A program made the position numbers and the translations under genes. A DNA stretch of 6,620 nt from Erysipelotrichaceae bacterium (GTDB taxonomy: Bacteria > Bacillota_I > Bacilli_A > Erysipelotrichales > Erysipelotrichaceae): contig JAFONG010000137.1 of assembly GCA_017418585.1 (NCBI GenBank), positions 1-6,620 of the forward strand, given 5' to 3'. The stretch's first letter is position 1. Every line of letters begins with the position of its first letter. Shown here piece after piece: positions 1 through 5,544 of the stretch. The notes beneath the pieces are model-generated. The model did no database searches. It was not told where the DNA came from and worked only from the letters and a program-made list of their open reading frames with translations.

Positions 1-32
1 ATAGCTGTTCATATCTTTATTATATTCCTGAC

Positions 33-41
33 TGATATAAT
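33..41 (+). promoter_or_regulatory. Extended -10 promoter of the phosphatase gene
   Basis: TG at 33-34, one base, then a perfect TATAAT at 36-41, which is an extended -10 element. No convincing -35 is seen at 16-18 bp spacing, which extended -10 promoters can tolerate. The hexamer ends 8 nt before the ATG at 50, so transcription should start at about 48-50 and the mRNA would be leaderless or nearly so. The ten bases CTGATATAAT (32-41) recur exactly in the operon promoter at 502-511. Confidence 0.7.
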
Positions 42-49
42 TAAAAAGA

Positions 50-466
50 ATGGGGAATATGAAAGAAAGAAGCATTCTCTTTGTCTGTCACGGCAACATA
101 TGCAGAAGCATGATGGCAGAGTACATCATGAAAAGCATGGCGCCTGAGATCCGTTGTGAATCGCGGGCCGTTTCGCATGAAGATGAAGGAAGGGATATCT
201 ATTATTCCGCAAAACAGTGTCTGGATAATCACGGGATCGAATATGACAGGCATCGGGCAAGAGTCATTACACAGGAGGATTATGATTCCTTTGATGAAGT
301 TTACGTCATGGACCACGAAAACCTGCGCGCGATGCGCTGGATCGTTGATGATCACGATCATAAAATAAGAATGCTTACAGGACAGGAAATAGAAGATCCG
401 TGGTATACGGATCGTTTTGACGAAGTATTTGAACAGATCAGAAAAGGAATAGAAGAAATATTATGA
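50..466 (+). CDS. Low-molecular-weight protein tyrosine phosphatase
   Basis: A 138-residue cytoplasmic phosphatase of the LMW-PTP family, which hydrolyses phosphotyrosine (some relatives prefer phosphoarginine) through a cysteinyl-phosphate intermediate. The P-loop CHGNICRS lies at residues 13-20 right after a beta strand, with nucleophile Cys13 and phosphate-binding Arg19. The second conserved Cys18 is present. The general-acid Asp is seen near the C-terminus in EDPWYT (Asp116), matching the family's DPY/DPW motif. It is slightly shorter than the usual 150-160 residues but has all catalytic parts. Two starts are possible: ATG 50, 8 nt after a TATAAT, and ATG 59 (fourth codon). Neither has a properly spaced Shine-Dalgarno; ATG 50 fits leaderless initiation. 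No kinase or capsule gene is adjacent, so the substrate cannot be inferred. The gene appears monocistronic, as a new strong promoter begins 16 nt after its stop codon. Confidence 0.93.
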   Translation: MGNMKERSILFVCHGNICRSMMAEYIMKSMAPEIRCESRAVSHEDEGRDIYYSAKQCLDNHGIEYDRHRARVITQEDYDSFDEVYVMDHENLRAMRWIVDDHDHKIRMLTGQEIEDPWYTDRFDEVFEQIRKGIEEIL

Positions 467-482
467 TTTTTTTATTTATCTA

Positions 483-511
483 TTGACAGTCATATGAACC
501 TCTGATATAAT
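483..511 (+). promoter_or_regulatory. Perfect consensus sigma-A promoter of the four-gene operon
   Basis: TTGACA at 483-488, a 17-bp spacer, then TATAAT at 506-511 with an extended TG at 503-504. Both hexamers match consensus exactly, so strong vegetative (sigma-A) transcription is expected, starting near A518. Nothing resembling a terminator for the upstream phosphatase separates the two beyond a T run at 467-473, which has no GC stem before it. Confidence 0.9.
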
Positions 512-562
512 CAAATTACCATAAGAAAGGTATGAATTGAATAATACGATCTATTATGCAGT

Positions 563-604
563 TCATTGGGATCATAAATATGTTATTGAATGATCCCGAA
601 ATGA
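563..604 (+). promoter_or_regulatory. Leader hairpin just before the operon's first Shine-Dalgarno
   Basis: GGGATCAT (568-575) and ATGATCCC (590-597) form a perfect 8-bp stem around a 14-nt loop. It can be extended with TCATT (563-567) against AATGA (600-604) after a small internal bulge. The stem ends exactly where the AGAGGAGGA ribosome binding site (604-612) begins. No U tract follows, so it is not an intrinsic terminator. It may affect mRNA stability, access to the ribosome site, or bind a regulator. It matches no riboswitch class that I recognise. The leader is about 100 nt (518-619). Confidence 0.55.
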
Positions 605-619
605 GAGGAGGATATGGAT

Positions 620-793
620 ATGATGATGTTGTTTGTTATCTTTATCGGTATTTTGTTCTTGGAGATGATTTTCGGTTTTATCGGTTTCATGATTAGAATG
701 TGCTTCTATCTGAGCCCGTTTGGCCTGATGTATCTGCTTTTCAGAGCTTTTACAGGAAGAAGATACAGAATGTATAGAAGATTCTATTTTTAA
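620..793 (+). CDS. Small basic-tailed membrane peptide (57 aa), function unknown
   Basis: A short open reading frame that heads the operon. The start is chosen at ATG 620 because GGAGG (607-611) lies 8 nt upstream; ATG 614, two codons earlier, is only 2 nt from it. The peptide begins with three methionines, followed by a hydrophobic segment over roughly residues 4-26 (one internal Glu), then a second hydrophobic stretch at about residues 28-43 with a central Ser-Pro. It ends in a strongly basic aromatic tail, GRRYRMYRRFYF, which would be cytoplasmic by the positive-inside rule. One or two membrane passes are possible. The stop codon TAA at 791-793 directly joins the AAAGGAGG of the next gene, so the two are probably translated from one message. 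I do not recognise the family. Support for it being real comes from the strong Shine-Dalgarno, perfect promoter and tight linkage downstream. Confidence 0.78.
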   Translation: MMMLFVIFIGILFLEMIFGFIGFMIRMCFYLSPFGLMYLLFRAFTGRRYRMYRRFYF

Positions 794-807
794 AGGAGGA
801 AAAGAAG

Positions 808-1317
808 ATGAAATACTATCTGAAAGAGAATTTCCGTTTTCTGTATGCGGACGGTCAGCTCTACGACGAAGATGGCGATGTCGCTTACACCTATGAGAAT
901 ACGACCCTGTTTTTTCCTCAGATCAATCTGTACAGGGAAGACTTCCTGCTCGGATATGTGAAAAAGAATTTTACCTGGTTTTTAAGGAACTACGATATTT
1001 ATTTCAATGACGAGCTTGTTGATTCTCTGGATCAGAAGTTTACCTTCTTCCGCAGCGAGCTGGAGCTTGAAAGACTTGGCTGGAAGATCAAAGGCGATTT
1101 CTTCAGCTGGCATTATCAGATCTACGATGAGAACGATGTAATGATAGCTCAGGTCGATCAGGAAATCTTCCGCTTTACACAGAGATTCTATATCGATATC
1201 TATGATGAAGAGAATGAAGTTCTGATCATCCTGCTTGTGCTGGCAATCAACCAGTTTGACAAGGATGTTGCCGCAAGCGCTGCAGCTTCTTCCCATTCAT
1301 CGGCTTCCCACAACTAA
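808..1317 (+). CDS. LURP-one-related / YxjI-like (tubby-like fold) protein
   Basis: A 169-residue protein resembling the LURP-one-related (LOR, DUF567) family typified by Bacillus YxjI, which shares a beta-barrel fold with tubby C-terminal domains and phospholipid scramblases. What I see is a run of short beta strands with repeated 'Y-D-E-D/N' turns (about residues 17-28, 103-112 and 129-137). A WKIKGDFFSWHYQIYD stretch at 92-107 corresponds to the family's conserved W.I.GD...Y.I.D block. A hydrophobic helix at about 138-150 would be the central helix filling the barrel. The last 16 residues (about 154-169) are an Ala/Ser/His-rich low-complexity tail not expected in the family core. GGAGG (795-799) sits 8 nt before the ATG. 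It is the second gene of the operon, between a membrane peptide and an HTH-containing protein. The biochemical function of bacterial members is not settled; membrane association is plausible. Confidence 0.82.
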   Translation: MKYYLKENFRFLYADGQLYDEDGDVAYTYENTTLFFPQINLYREDFLLGYVKKNFTWFLRNYDIYFNDELVDSLDQKFTFFRSELELERLGWKIKGDFFSWHYQIYDENDVMIAQVDQEIFRFTQRFYIDIYDEENEVLIILLVLAINQFDKDVAASAAASSHSSASHN

Positions 1318-1331
1318 AAGGAGAATAACAT

Positions 1332-1883
1332 ATGCTTACCAAAATGATTCCCGGAACCAATATTGCCTATACGGAAAGCGATGATGCCTTTTCGGTCTTC
1401 AGACCGATGATCGAGATTACCGGAGGTCTTTCGCTTGGACAGATCTGTTCCATTACCGGTTTACAGACTTCCACCATTCAAAACTGGGTCAAAAGAGACT
1501 ATGTTCCCCATCCTGACAACAAGAAATACTATGAAAGACATCTTTCCAGAATACTGCTGATTTCGGCTTTACGTGAATGCATGAACATTGAAGAGATCGG
1601 TGAGCTGATGAAACTGATCAACGGAGATACGGATGATGAATCAGACGATATCGTATCGGAATCAAGACTTTACGACTATTTCTGCAAGTCGATCAGGAAT
1701 CTGGAGACAAAGTATCTCAGCGATGAATACATTACCGAGACGATAGAGGCGATTCTGGAAAACGAAAACAGCAGCTGCAAGGACAGACTGCTTCCGGCCT
1801 TGAAGGTCATGGTATACGCTTTTATCAGCGGAGCGTGTCTAAAGGAAATCAACCTGAATCTAAGCATATTAAGAAAGGAGTAG
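1332..1883 (+). CDS. DUF1836 family protein with HTH-like segment
   Basis: A 183-residue protein that I recognise as DUF1836, a family common in Bacillota. Residues 33-57 (LSLGQICSITGLQTSTIQNW and following) read as a MerR-like helix-turn-helix: first helix, a 'TGL' turn, then a recognition helix with 'STIQNWVKR'. Next come 'YVPHPDNKKYY' (residues 57-67), typical of the wing region, and helices at about 70-97. An acidic linker, DTDDESDDIVSES, spans about 99-111, and the rest is helical. Specific DNA binding is inferred, not shown. AAGGAG at 1318-1323 lies 8 nt before the ATG. The next gene starts within a few bases of the stop. Its place in the operon suggests a regulator acting on the same envelope-related genes, possibly on its own promoter at 483-511. 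Confidence 0.85.
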   Translation: MLTKMIPGTNIAYTESDDAFSVFRPMIEITGGLSLGQICSITGLQTSTIQNWVKRDYVPHPDNKKYYERHLSRILLISALRECMNIEEIGELMKLINGDTDDESDDIVSESRLYDYFCKSIRNLETKYLSDEYITETIEAILENENSSCKDRLLPALKVMVYAFISGACLKEINLNLSILRKE

Positions 1884-1889
1884 ATGAAC

Positions 1890-3449
1890 ATGAAATTTCT
1901 GAATAGATTAATCAATCTGATTATTCTTCTGGCGATTGTCGCAGTACTGTTCTTCTTTCAGTATCTGCTGTTTGTTCCGTTCAATTTTCATTCATTCGGT
2001 TTTGTCTTTGAGCTCGGCATCCTGCTCATCCTGTTTATCCTGCTGTTTATAAGGCTGAGAAAAGGAAAGAACAAGGAAGTCCGTATGGAACCGCTTGTCT
2101 ATGCAGCCGTTGCCATGGTTGTCGTATTGCTCGTCGGGGCAATCATCGGCGGACCGTATACGGGTGGCTTAAAGAACTACAAGAATCAGTCTGTCATTAA
2201 GGAAATCGATTTTGAGACGATTCCGGAATTCGATCAGACGCAGGTTCAGCTTGTCGACAAGAATACGGCCGAACAGCTGGGGGACAGAGTATTCGGAACT
2301 CTGGGATCTGATGAAGTATCGCAATACGCGGTAGGAAACGACTGGGTGCAGATCAGCGTGAACGGTACGCTGTATAGGGTCACTCCGATCGATTTCGGCA
2401 GTTTCCTGAAATACATGGCTACGGGAACCACTCCCGGCTACATCATGGTAGACTGCGAAAGCGGAGATGCCAGACTGGTAAGAACAGAAGGCATGAAATA
2501 CATGACTTCTGCCTATTTCGGACATAATCTCTACCGTCATCTGTTCTTCAAGGATCCGACGGCTCTGCTGGGAACGGCGAAGTTCGAACTGGATGACAGC
2601 AATCAGCCGTACTGGATCGTTCCTGTATACAGCATGACCTGGCTGGATAAGACGGAAGATATCAGGGGCGTTTACGTTGTAGATCCATTCAACGGAAATG
2701 CGCAATATTATGATGTCGAATCCGTTCCTGCATGGGTCGACAATGTCTATCCTGTTTCCGTTGTCTACAGACAGTTCTCACAGAGCAAGAAATACGAAAA
2801 CGGTCTGTTCAACTGGTCCAAGAAAGGCGTTGTAGAGTTTACGGACGATTATGCCTATGTACAGTTCAACAACAACGTCTGGATCTATACGGGTGTTACC
2901 AGTGTAGGCAAGGATGAATCCAATGTCGGATTTGCCTATATCGATCTGCGCAATGGCGAGATCTCCTATATCAGAAGAGCGGGTGCGGAAGAGTATTCGG
3001 CACGCAGCAGTGCGGAAGGTGCTGTACAGCAGTACCACTATACGGCCATCTTCCCTAGCATGGTTTCCGTCAAAGGAAGACCAACCTATTTCATGGGCCT
3101 GGTGGACGGTGCGAATCTGATCAAGAATTATGCGTTTGTCAGCTATGAAAACTATCAGACGGCCGCAACCGGCGCTACGGTTCAGGAAGCCTATGACAAT
3201 TATCTGAAACTGATCGGCGAGACCCGGAAAGATACGGAAACAGAAACCGTCAGCTTTGAAGTCATTGGCCTGCAGTCTTACGTAAAAGAAGGTAATACCG
3301 TGATCCTGTATATGAATGACAAAAACGAGATCTACTGGTATGACCTCTCCAACGGCGATCTGTACGCATCCTTCATTGAGATCGGCGATACGATTGCCGT
3401 TAAGGCGAAAGCGGACAAGGAAATCGTTGAATTCATCCATGTCGAATAA
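1890..3449 (+). CDS. Three-TM protein with large extracytoplasmic region, function unknown
   Basis: Last and largest gene of the operon (519 residues from this start). The ATG at 1890 is preferred over ATG 1884 because AAAGGAG (1874-1880) is 9 nt from it but only 3 nt from the earlier one. Three hydrophobic segments lie at about residues 6-30, 36-55 and 68-88, with the basic loop RLRKGKNKEVR between the second and third. A polar, beta-rich region of about 430 residues then follows, with no further membrane segment and no sorting signal. That region repeats a short pattern of hydrophobic strand, D, two residues, S/N, G, strand: VDCESG, VDPFNG, IDLRNG and YDLSNG (about residues 187, 264, 351 and 485). 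This is reminiscent of PepSY-type repeats. The final 65 residues look like a small separate beta domain. No catalytic motif is apparent, and I cannot name the family. A sensor or envelope-structural role would be a guess. Confidence 0.85.
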   Translation: MKFLNRLINLIILLAIVAVLFFFQYLLFVPFNFHSFGFVFELGILLILFILLFIRLRKGKNKEVRMEPLVYAAVAMVVVLLVGAIIGGPYTGGLKNYKNQSVIKEIDFETIPEFDQTQVQLVDKNTAEQLGDRVFGTLGSDEVSQYAVGNDWVQISVNGTLYRVTPIDFGSFLKYMATGTTPGYIMVDCESGDARLVRTEGMKYMTSAYFGHNLYRHLFFKDPTALLGTAKFELDDSNQPYWIVPVYSMTWLDKTEDIRGVYVVDPFNGNAQYYDVESVPAWVDNVYPVSVVYRQFSQSKKYENGLFNWSKKGVVEFTDDYAYVQFNNNVWIYTGVTSVGKDESNVGFAYIDLRNGEISYIRRAGAEEYSARSSAEGAVQQYHYTAIFPSMVSVKGRPTYFMGLVDGANLIKNYAFVSYENYQTAATGATVQEAYDNYLKLIGETRKDTETETVSFEVIGLQSYVKEGNTVILYMNDKNEIYWYDLSNGDLYASFIEIGDTIAVKAKADKEIVEFIHVE

Positions 3450-3455
3450 TGAAAG

Positions 3456-3480
3456 AAGCCTTCCTAACAGAAGGCTTTTC
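3456..3480 (+). terminator. Intrinsic terminator of the operon
   Basis: AAGCCTTC (3456-3463), loop CTAACA (3464-3469), GAAGGCTT (3470-3477): an 8-bp perfect stem whose last two T bases run into TTTTC (3476-3480). It lies 6 nt after the operon's stop codon. The U tract is short, so readthrough is possible. The loop also supplies the best -35 match for the next gene's promoter. Confidence 0.8.
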
Positions 3481-3492
3481 TGGTGCTATAAT
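3464..3492 (+). promoter_or_regulatory. Promoter of the GNAT gene, overlapping the terminator
   Basis: A perfect extended -10: TG at 3484-3485, one base, then TATAAT at 3487-3492. Exactly 17 bp upstream, the terminator loop CTAACA (3464-3469) matches TTGACA at 4 of 6 positions. The hexamer ends 4 nt before ATG 3497 and 7 nt before ATG 3500, predicting a leaderless mRNA, most naturally starting at ATG 3500. Confidence 0.72.
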
Positions 3493-3499
3493 TTGAATG

Positions 3500-3967
3500 A
3501 TGAATCTGTTTGGCCTATTTCGGAACAGAAAGGTCTATGAAGGACCTGTAGTTGATCTGAAAGAAAGATATCGGGTAAGTGAAAAGACGGCTTATGACGG
3601 CGTGCCTGCGGTTTACTACGATATTTTGAGACATTCCGACAAGGAGAAAGTTGGGACAACGGATCTACGTCTGTCTATCGAAGGAGACATGTACTACTAC
3701 GGCAATATCGGCTACAATATTCTTCCTTCCCACAGGGGAAATCATTATGCCTATTATGCCTGCAGACTCCTGTTTCTGATCGCCAAGAAGGAATTCGACA
3801 TGAACGAGCTGATCATCACCTGTTCCCCGGAGAACACAGCTTCCTACAAGACGTTGAAAAAACTGAACGGAGAACTGATCGAACTGGTAGAAGTTCCAAA
3901 GAATCATTATCTCTATCTGCAGGGAGAAAAAACGAAATACATCTTCCGTTACAGGATCAATCTATAA
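3500..3967 (+). CDS. GNAT-family N-acetyltransferase-like protein
   Basis: A 155-residue protein with the C-terminal half of a GCN5-related N-acetyltransferase, which moves an acetyl group from acetyl-CoA to an amine. The central strand IGYNILPSHRG leads to RGNHYA at residues 79-84, which is motif A, the acetyl-CoA pyrophosphate loop. A helix follows (about 85-99). A second strand, ELIITC, and 'SPENTASYKTLKKLNGELIE' at about 109-128 match motif B, including the typical Asn-x-x-S pattern. The usual second glycine of the R-x-x-G-x-A loop is His82, which some GNAT subfamilies tolerate. The N-terminal half is less typical. ATG 3500 is chosen over the adjacent ATG 3497 because its distance to the -10 box better fits a start at +1; neither has a Shine-Dalgarno. 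The substrate cannot be deduced. It appears to be transcribed alone and ends at a terminator shared with the opposite gene. Confidence 0.85.
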   Translation: MNLFGLFRNRKVYEGPVVDLKERYRVSEKTAYDGVPAVYYDILRHSDKEKVGTTDLRLSIEGDMYYYGNIGYNILPSHRGNHYAYYACRLLFLIAKKEFDMNELIITCSPENTASYKTLKKLNGELIELVEVPKNHYLYLQGEKTKYIFRYRINL

Positions 3968-3968
3968 G

Positions 3969-3993
3969 AAAATGCCGATTAGCGGCATTTTTC
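3969..3993. terminator. Bidirectional intrinsic terminator between convergent genes
   Basis: AAAATGCCG (3969-3977), loop ATTAG (3978-3982), CGGCATTTT (3983-3991): a 9-bp stem with T residues following on the plus strand, and the complementary AAAA arm giving a T run on the minus strand. It begins 1 nt after the GNAT stop, and its last bases abut the minus-strand gene's stop codon (3992-3994), so it can end both transcripts. Confidence 0.88.
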
Positions 3994-4660
3994 AGTTCAG
4001 TTCGAATGTCTCGCCGTCGCAGCGTGCTTCATAGCTGATGCGGTTTTTCAGTTTCTTCTTGATGAAGGGTCTGAGAACGATCAGGATGACGATCAGCCCG
4101 ATGATCAGTCTGGAAAGTCTGCGGTACAGGACATATTTCTCCCAGATCATAGGCATCAGCAAGTCGCAGGCGCTCATGAACAGGCTTCCGGCAATGACCA
4201 GTATGACCAGTTTCCTGCTGAAGATCTTTGACCAGGGCAGATCCGGAAACAGGATCTTGATGCAGATGCCGACGATTCCAAGCAGCAGCAGTGTCTGCAG
4301 GATGAATCCAAGGATCAGGCTGCCGATCGGTGCCAGCAGGATTTTATATAACGTTTCAGCCGCCATTAGGACGATATTGCCAAGCAGCCATAAAGGAGCG
4401 AAAAGAACGGCTCTTGCCTTGACGGGAATCCTGTAGATCACGCTTCTGAAATACGCCTTGGCTTTCTGTTTCAGTCCTTTTTTCTGCAGAGAATCACCCG
4501 AAAGATCCTTTGCGGTCTCCGTTACAGTCTTAGGATCGCGAGGCGTTTCTTCCAGAAGATCCGCGGAGGAATCAAAAACGCTTCCTACCATAACGCTCAG
4601 GGAAGTCAGCCCGGCTGCAATGCCTAGCGCGATCTTTTTTCCGCTCTTCCTGTTTTTCAT
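3992..4660 (-). CDS. Multi-pass membrane protein, function unknown
   Basis: A 222-residue protein. It begins with a basic N-terminus (KNRKSGKK) and a hydrophobic segment at about 10-28, resembling a signal anchor, then 'SVFDSSADLLEE' and a polar, charged stretch to about residue 82 containing 'TVTETAKDLSGDSLQKK'. Hydrophobic segments follow at about 84-103, 107-136, 150-170 and 183-199. The lysine-rich stretch KKKLKNR comes next, then a short polar tail, so four to five passes are likely. No catalytic or transport motif is recognisable. Two cysteines lie within membrane segments (132 and 165). No Shine-Dalgarno precedes the ATG; a TATAAT lies 6 nt upstream, predicting a leaderless message. 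It appears monocistronic, diverging from the 83-residue protein gene and converging on the GNAT gene. I do not recognise the family. Confidence 0.82.
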   Translation of the reverse strand: MKNRKSGKKIALGIAAGLTSLSVMVGSVFDSSADLLEETPRDPKTVTETAKDLSGDSLQKKGLKQKAKAYFRSVIYRIPVKARAVLFAPLWLLGNIVLMAAETLYKILLAPIGSLILGFILQTLLLLGIVGICIKILFPDLPWSKIFSRKLVILVIAGSLFMSACDLLMPMIWEKYVLYRRLSRLIIGLIVILIVLRPFIKKKLKNRISYEARCDGETFELN

Positions 4661-4666
4661 GCCACT

Positions 4667-4695
4667 ATTATAATACTTATCGTTTTTTTCATAAA
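4667..4695 (-). promoter_or_regulatory. Minus-strand promoter of the 222-aa membrane protein gene
   Basis: On the minus strand, a perfect TATAAT (plus-strand 4667-4672) ends 6 nt before the ATG at 4660, placing the expected transcription start on the A of the start codon. The best -35 at 17-bp spacing is TTTATG (4690-4695), a 3 of 6 match. It shares the 56-bp intergenic region with the divergent promoter at 4703-4708. Confidence 0.65.
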
Positions 4696-4702
4696 AGATG
4701 TT

Positions 4703-4708
4703 TATAAT
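4703..4708 (+). promoter_or_regulatory. -10 box of the 83-aa protein gene
   Basis: A perfect TATAAT ends 8 nt before the ATG at 4717, with no ribosome binding site between. No good -35 is seen (TTATCG at 4678-4683 is a weak candidate at 19-bp spacing). A leaderless transcript is predicted. Confidence 0.62.
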
Positions 4709-4716
4709 AGCACTGT

Positions 4717-4968
4717 ATGCAGAAACTGAGAGATATCAATGAAGCAATGGCTTATCTGAAAGAAGGGGAGATCCTTACGGAAAACGGAACGAACCGCTTT
4801 GTGCTGCGTGAAGAAAGGATCAGCTATTATGAGAACGGAACGAGGTTTTCTTTGGATCCAGATGAATTCAGGGAGCTCTATCAAAAAAACAGTTTCTATC
4901 TATACGAAGAAACTGTTCAGATCGATGAAGATAAAGACGAGGCCTATTACCGGTATTACCGCAAGTAA
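4717..4968 (+). CDS. Small acidic protein of 83 residues, function unknown
   Basis: A short soluble protein, rich in Glu, Tyr and Arg, with no signal peptide or membrane segment. A predicted N-terminal helix (KLRDINEAMAYLKEGEIL) is followed by alternating short strands, 'NRFVLREERISYYENGTRFSL', where the strand-turn-strand pattern is clear. A second helix, 'DPDEFRELYQKN', and a C-terminal strand rich in acidic and aromatic residues (YLYEETVQID, YYRYYRK) follow. The layout suggests a compact alpha-beta fold, but I do not recognise the family. There is no Shine-Dalgarno; the -10 box 8 nt upstream implies leaderless translation from ATG 4717. The stop codon lies inside the right arm of its own terminator hairpin. 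It is probably monocistronic. Coding is supported by the promoter and terminator that exactly bracket it, and by the lack of any better frame. Confidence 0.78.
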   Translation: MQKLRDINEAMAYLKEGEILTENGTNRFVLREERISYYENGTRFSLDPDEFRELYQKNSFYLYEETVQIDEDKDEAYYRYYRK

Positions 4969-4979
4969 TAGGTTTTTTT
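4943..4979 (+). terminator. Terminator embedded in the 3' end of the 83-aa protein gene
   Basis: CCTATTAC (4943-4950) pairs perfectly with GTAATAGG (4965-4972). Inside, CGGT (4951-4954) pairs with ACCG (4958-4961), giving a 12-bp stem with a CAA bulge and a 3-nt loop. Seven T residues follow (4973-4979). The hairpin covers the last eight codons and the stop codon (4966-4968). The minus-strand rhomboid gene's stop codon (4978-4980) overlaps the T run. Confidence 0.9.
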
Positions 4980-5538
4980 ATCTCTTCTTGAATATCATAC
5001 CCAGAATAGCTCCGGAGAGTCCGCCGATGATGTGAGTAATCTGGGAAACGTTATCGCTGGCAGTCATGCCGTAGAATTCCTGACCAAGCCAGAGGATGGC
5101 AACCAGGATCAGCGTGACCGGAATGCCGTTTTCTCTTCCTGTAATGGATGCCAGAAGGATAAAGGCAAAGACGACTCCGCTGGCTCCCAGAAGCATGACG
5201 TTAGGCTGCAGGATGTTGTGGATGATGCCTGTAACCAGAGCCGTAAACAGGATGACGGTGATCAGTCTGTCGTGATACTTTTCTTCCAGCATCGGTCCCA
5301 GCAGTAGGATGTAAAGCATGTTGGAAACAAGATGGTTGATGCTGACATGTCCGAAAATGTGGCATATCAGTCTGATGTAGGTCAGAGGATCCAGAAGGGA
5401 AGAATGATAAGTCGAAAAGATCAGCGCTGTCGACTTTTCGTCGGTCAAATAGGACAGGCATAGAGCCAGGATGCATATTGCCGCAAAACCGATGGTAATC
5501 GGTGCATTCATGTAAATACGGAAGCTGTTTTTTCTCAT
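4978..5538 (-). CDS. Rhomboid-family intramembrane serine protease
   Basis: A 186-residue polytopic membrane protease that cleaves substrates within or next to the membrane. The diagnostic GASG lies at residues 118-121, with nucleophile Ser120 at the start of a membrane helix. The partner His169 is in 'ITHIIGGLSGAILG' of the last helix. The HxxxNHxxxN motif of the second core helix is seen as HVSINHLVSN at 64-73, containing the oxyanion-stabilising His and Asn. About six membrane segments fit the basic rhomboid core with very short termini. The start is set at ATG 5538: a longer reading frame to 5565 would add a poly-Phe, Cys/Asn-rich stretch, has no ribosome binding site, and would run through the promoter. 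An extended -10 lies 6 nt upstream, predicting a leaderless mRNA. It diverges from the patatin gene. Its substrate is unknown, and no obvious one is adjacent. Confidence 0.94.
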   Translation of the reverse strand: MRKNSFRIYMNAPITIGFAAICILALCLSYLTDEKSTALIFSTYHSSLLDPLTYIRLICHIFGHVSINHLVSNMLYILLLGPMLEEKYHDRLITVILFTALVTGIIHNILQPNVMLLGASGVVFAFILLASITGRENGIPVTLILVAILWLGQEFYGMTASDNVSQITHIIGGLSGAILGMIFKKR

Positions 5539-5544
5539 GTCTCT

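Noticed and set aside
464..480. Possible terminator after the phosphatase (T run 467-473)
   Set aside because: No GC-containing stem precedes the T run; only weak A-T pairing is possible.
531..540. Two-codon upstream ORF (ATG AAT TGA, 532-540) in the operon leader
   Set aside because: AAGG is only 1 nt from the ATG, so no usable ribosome site is present; a chance occurrence is more likely.
580..700. Upstream ORF from ATG 580 overlapping the membrane peptide gene in another frame
   Set aside because: Its start lies in the loop of the leader hairpin with no Shine-Dalgarno, and the peptide shows no features; the strong ribosome site fits the 620 start.
2169..2705. Antisense open frame (178 codons) in the same gene
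   Set aside because: Same reasons: no start signals, atypical composition, fully contained in a real gene.
2778..3440. Long antisense open frame (220 codons) opposite the three-TM protein gene
   Set aside because: It has no ribosome binding site or promoter, lies wholly inside a well-supported gene, and its translation shows no domain. It is a shadow of the real frame.
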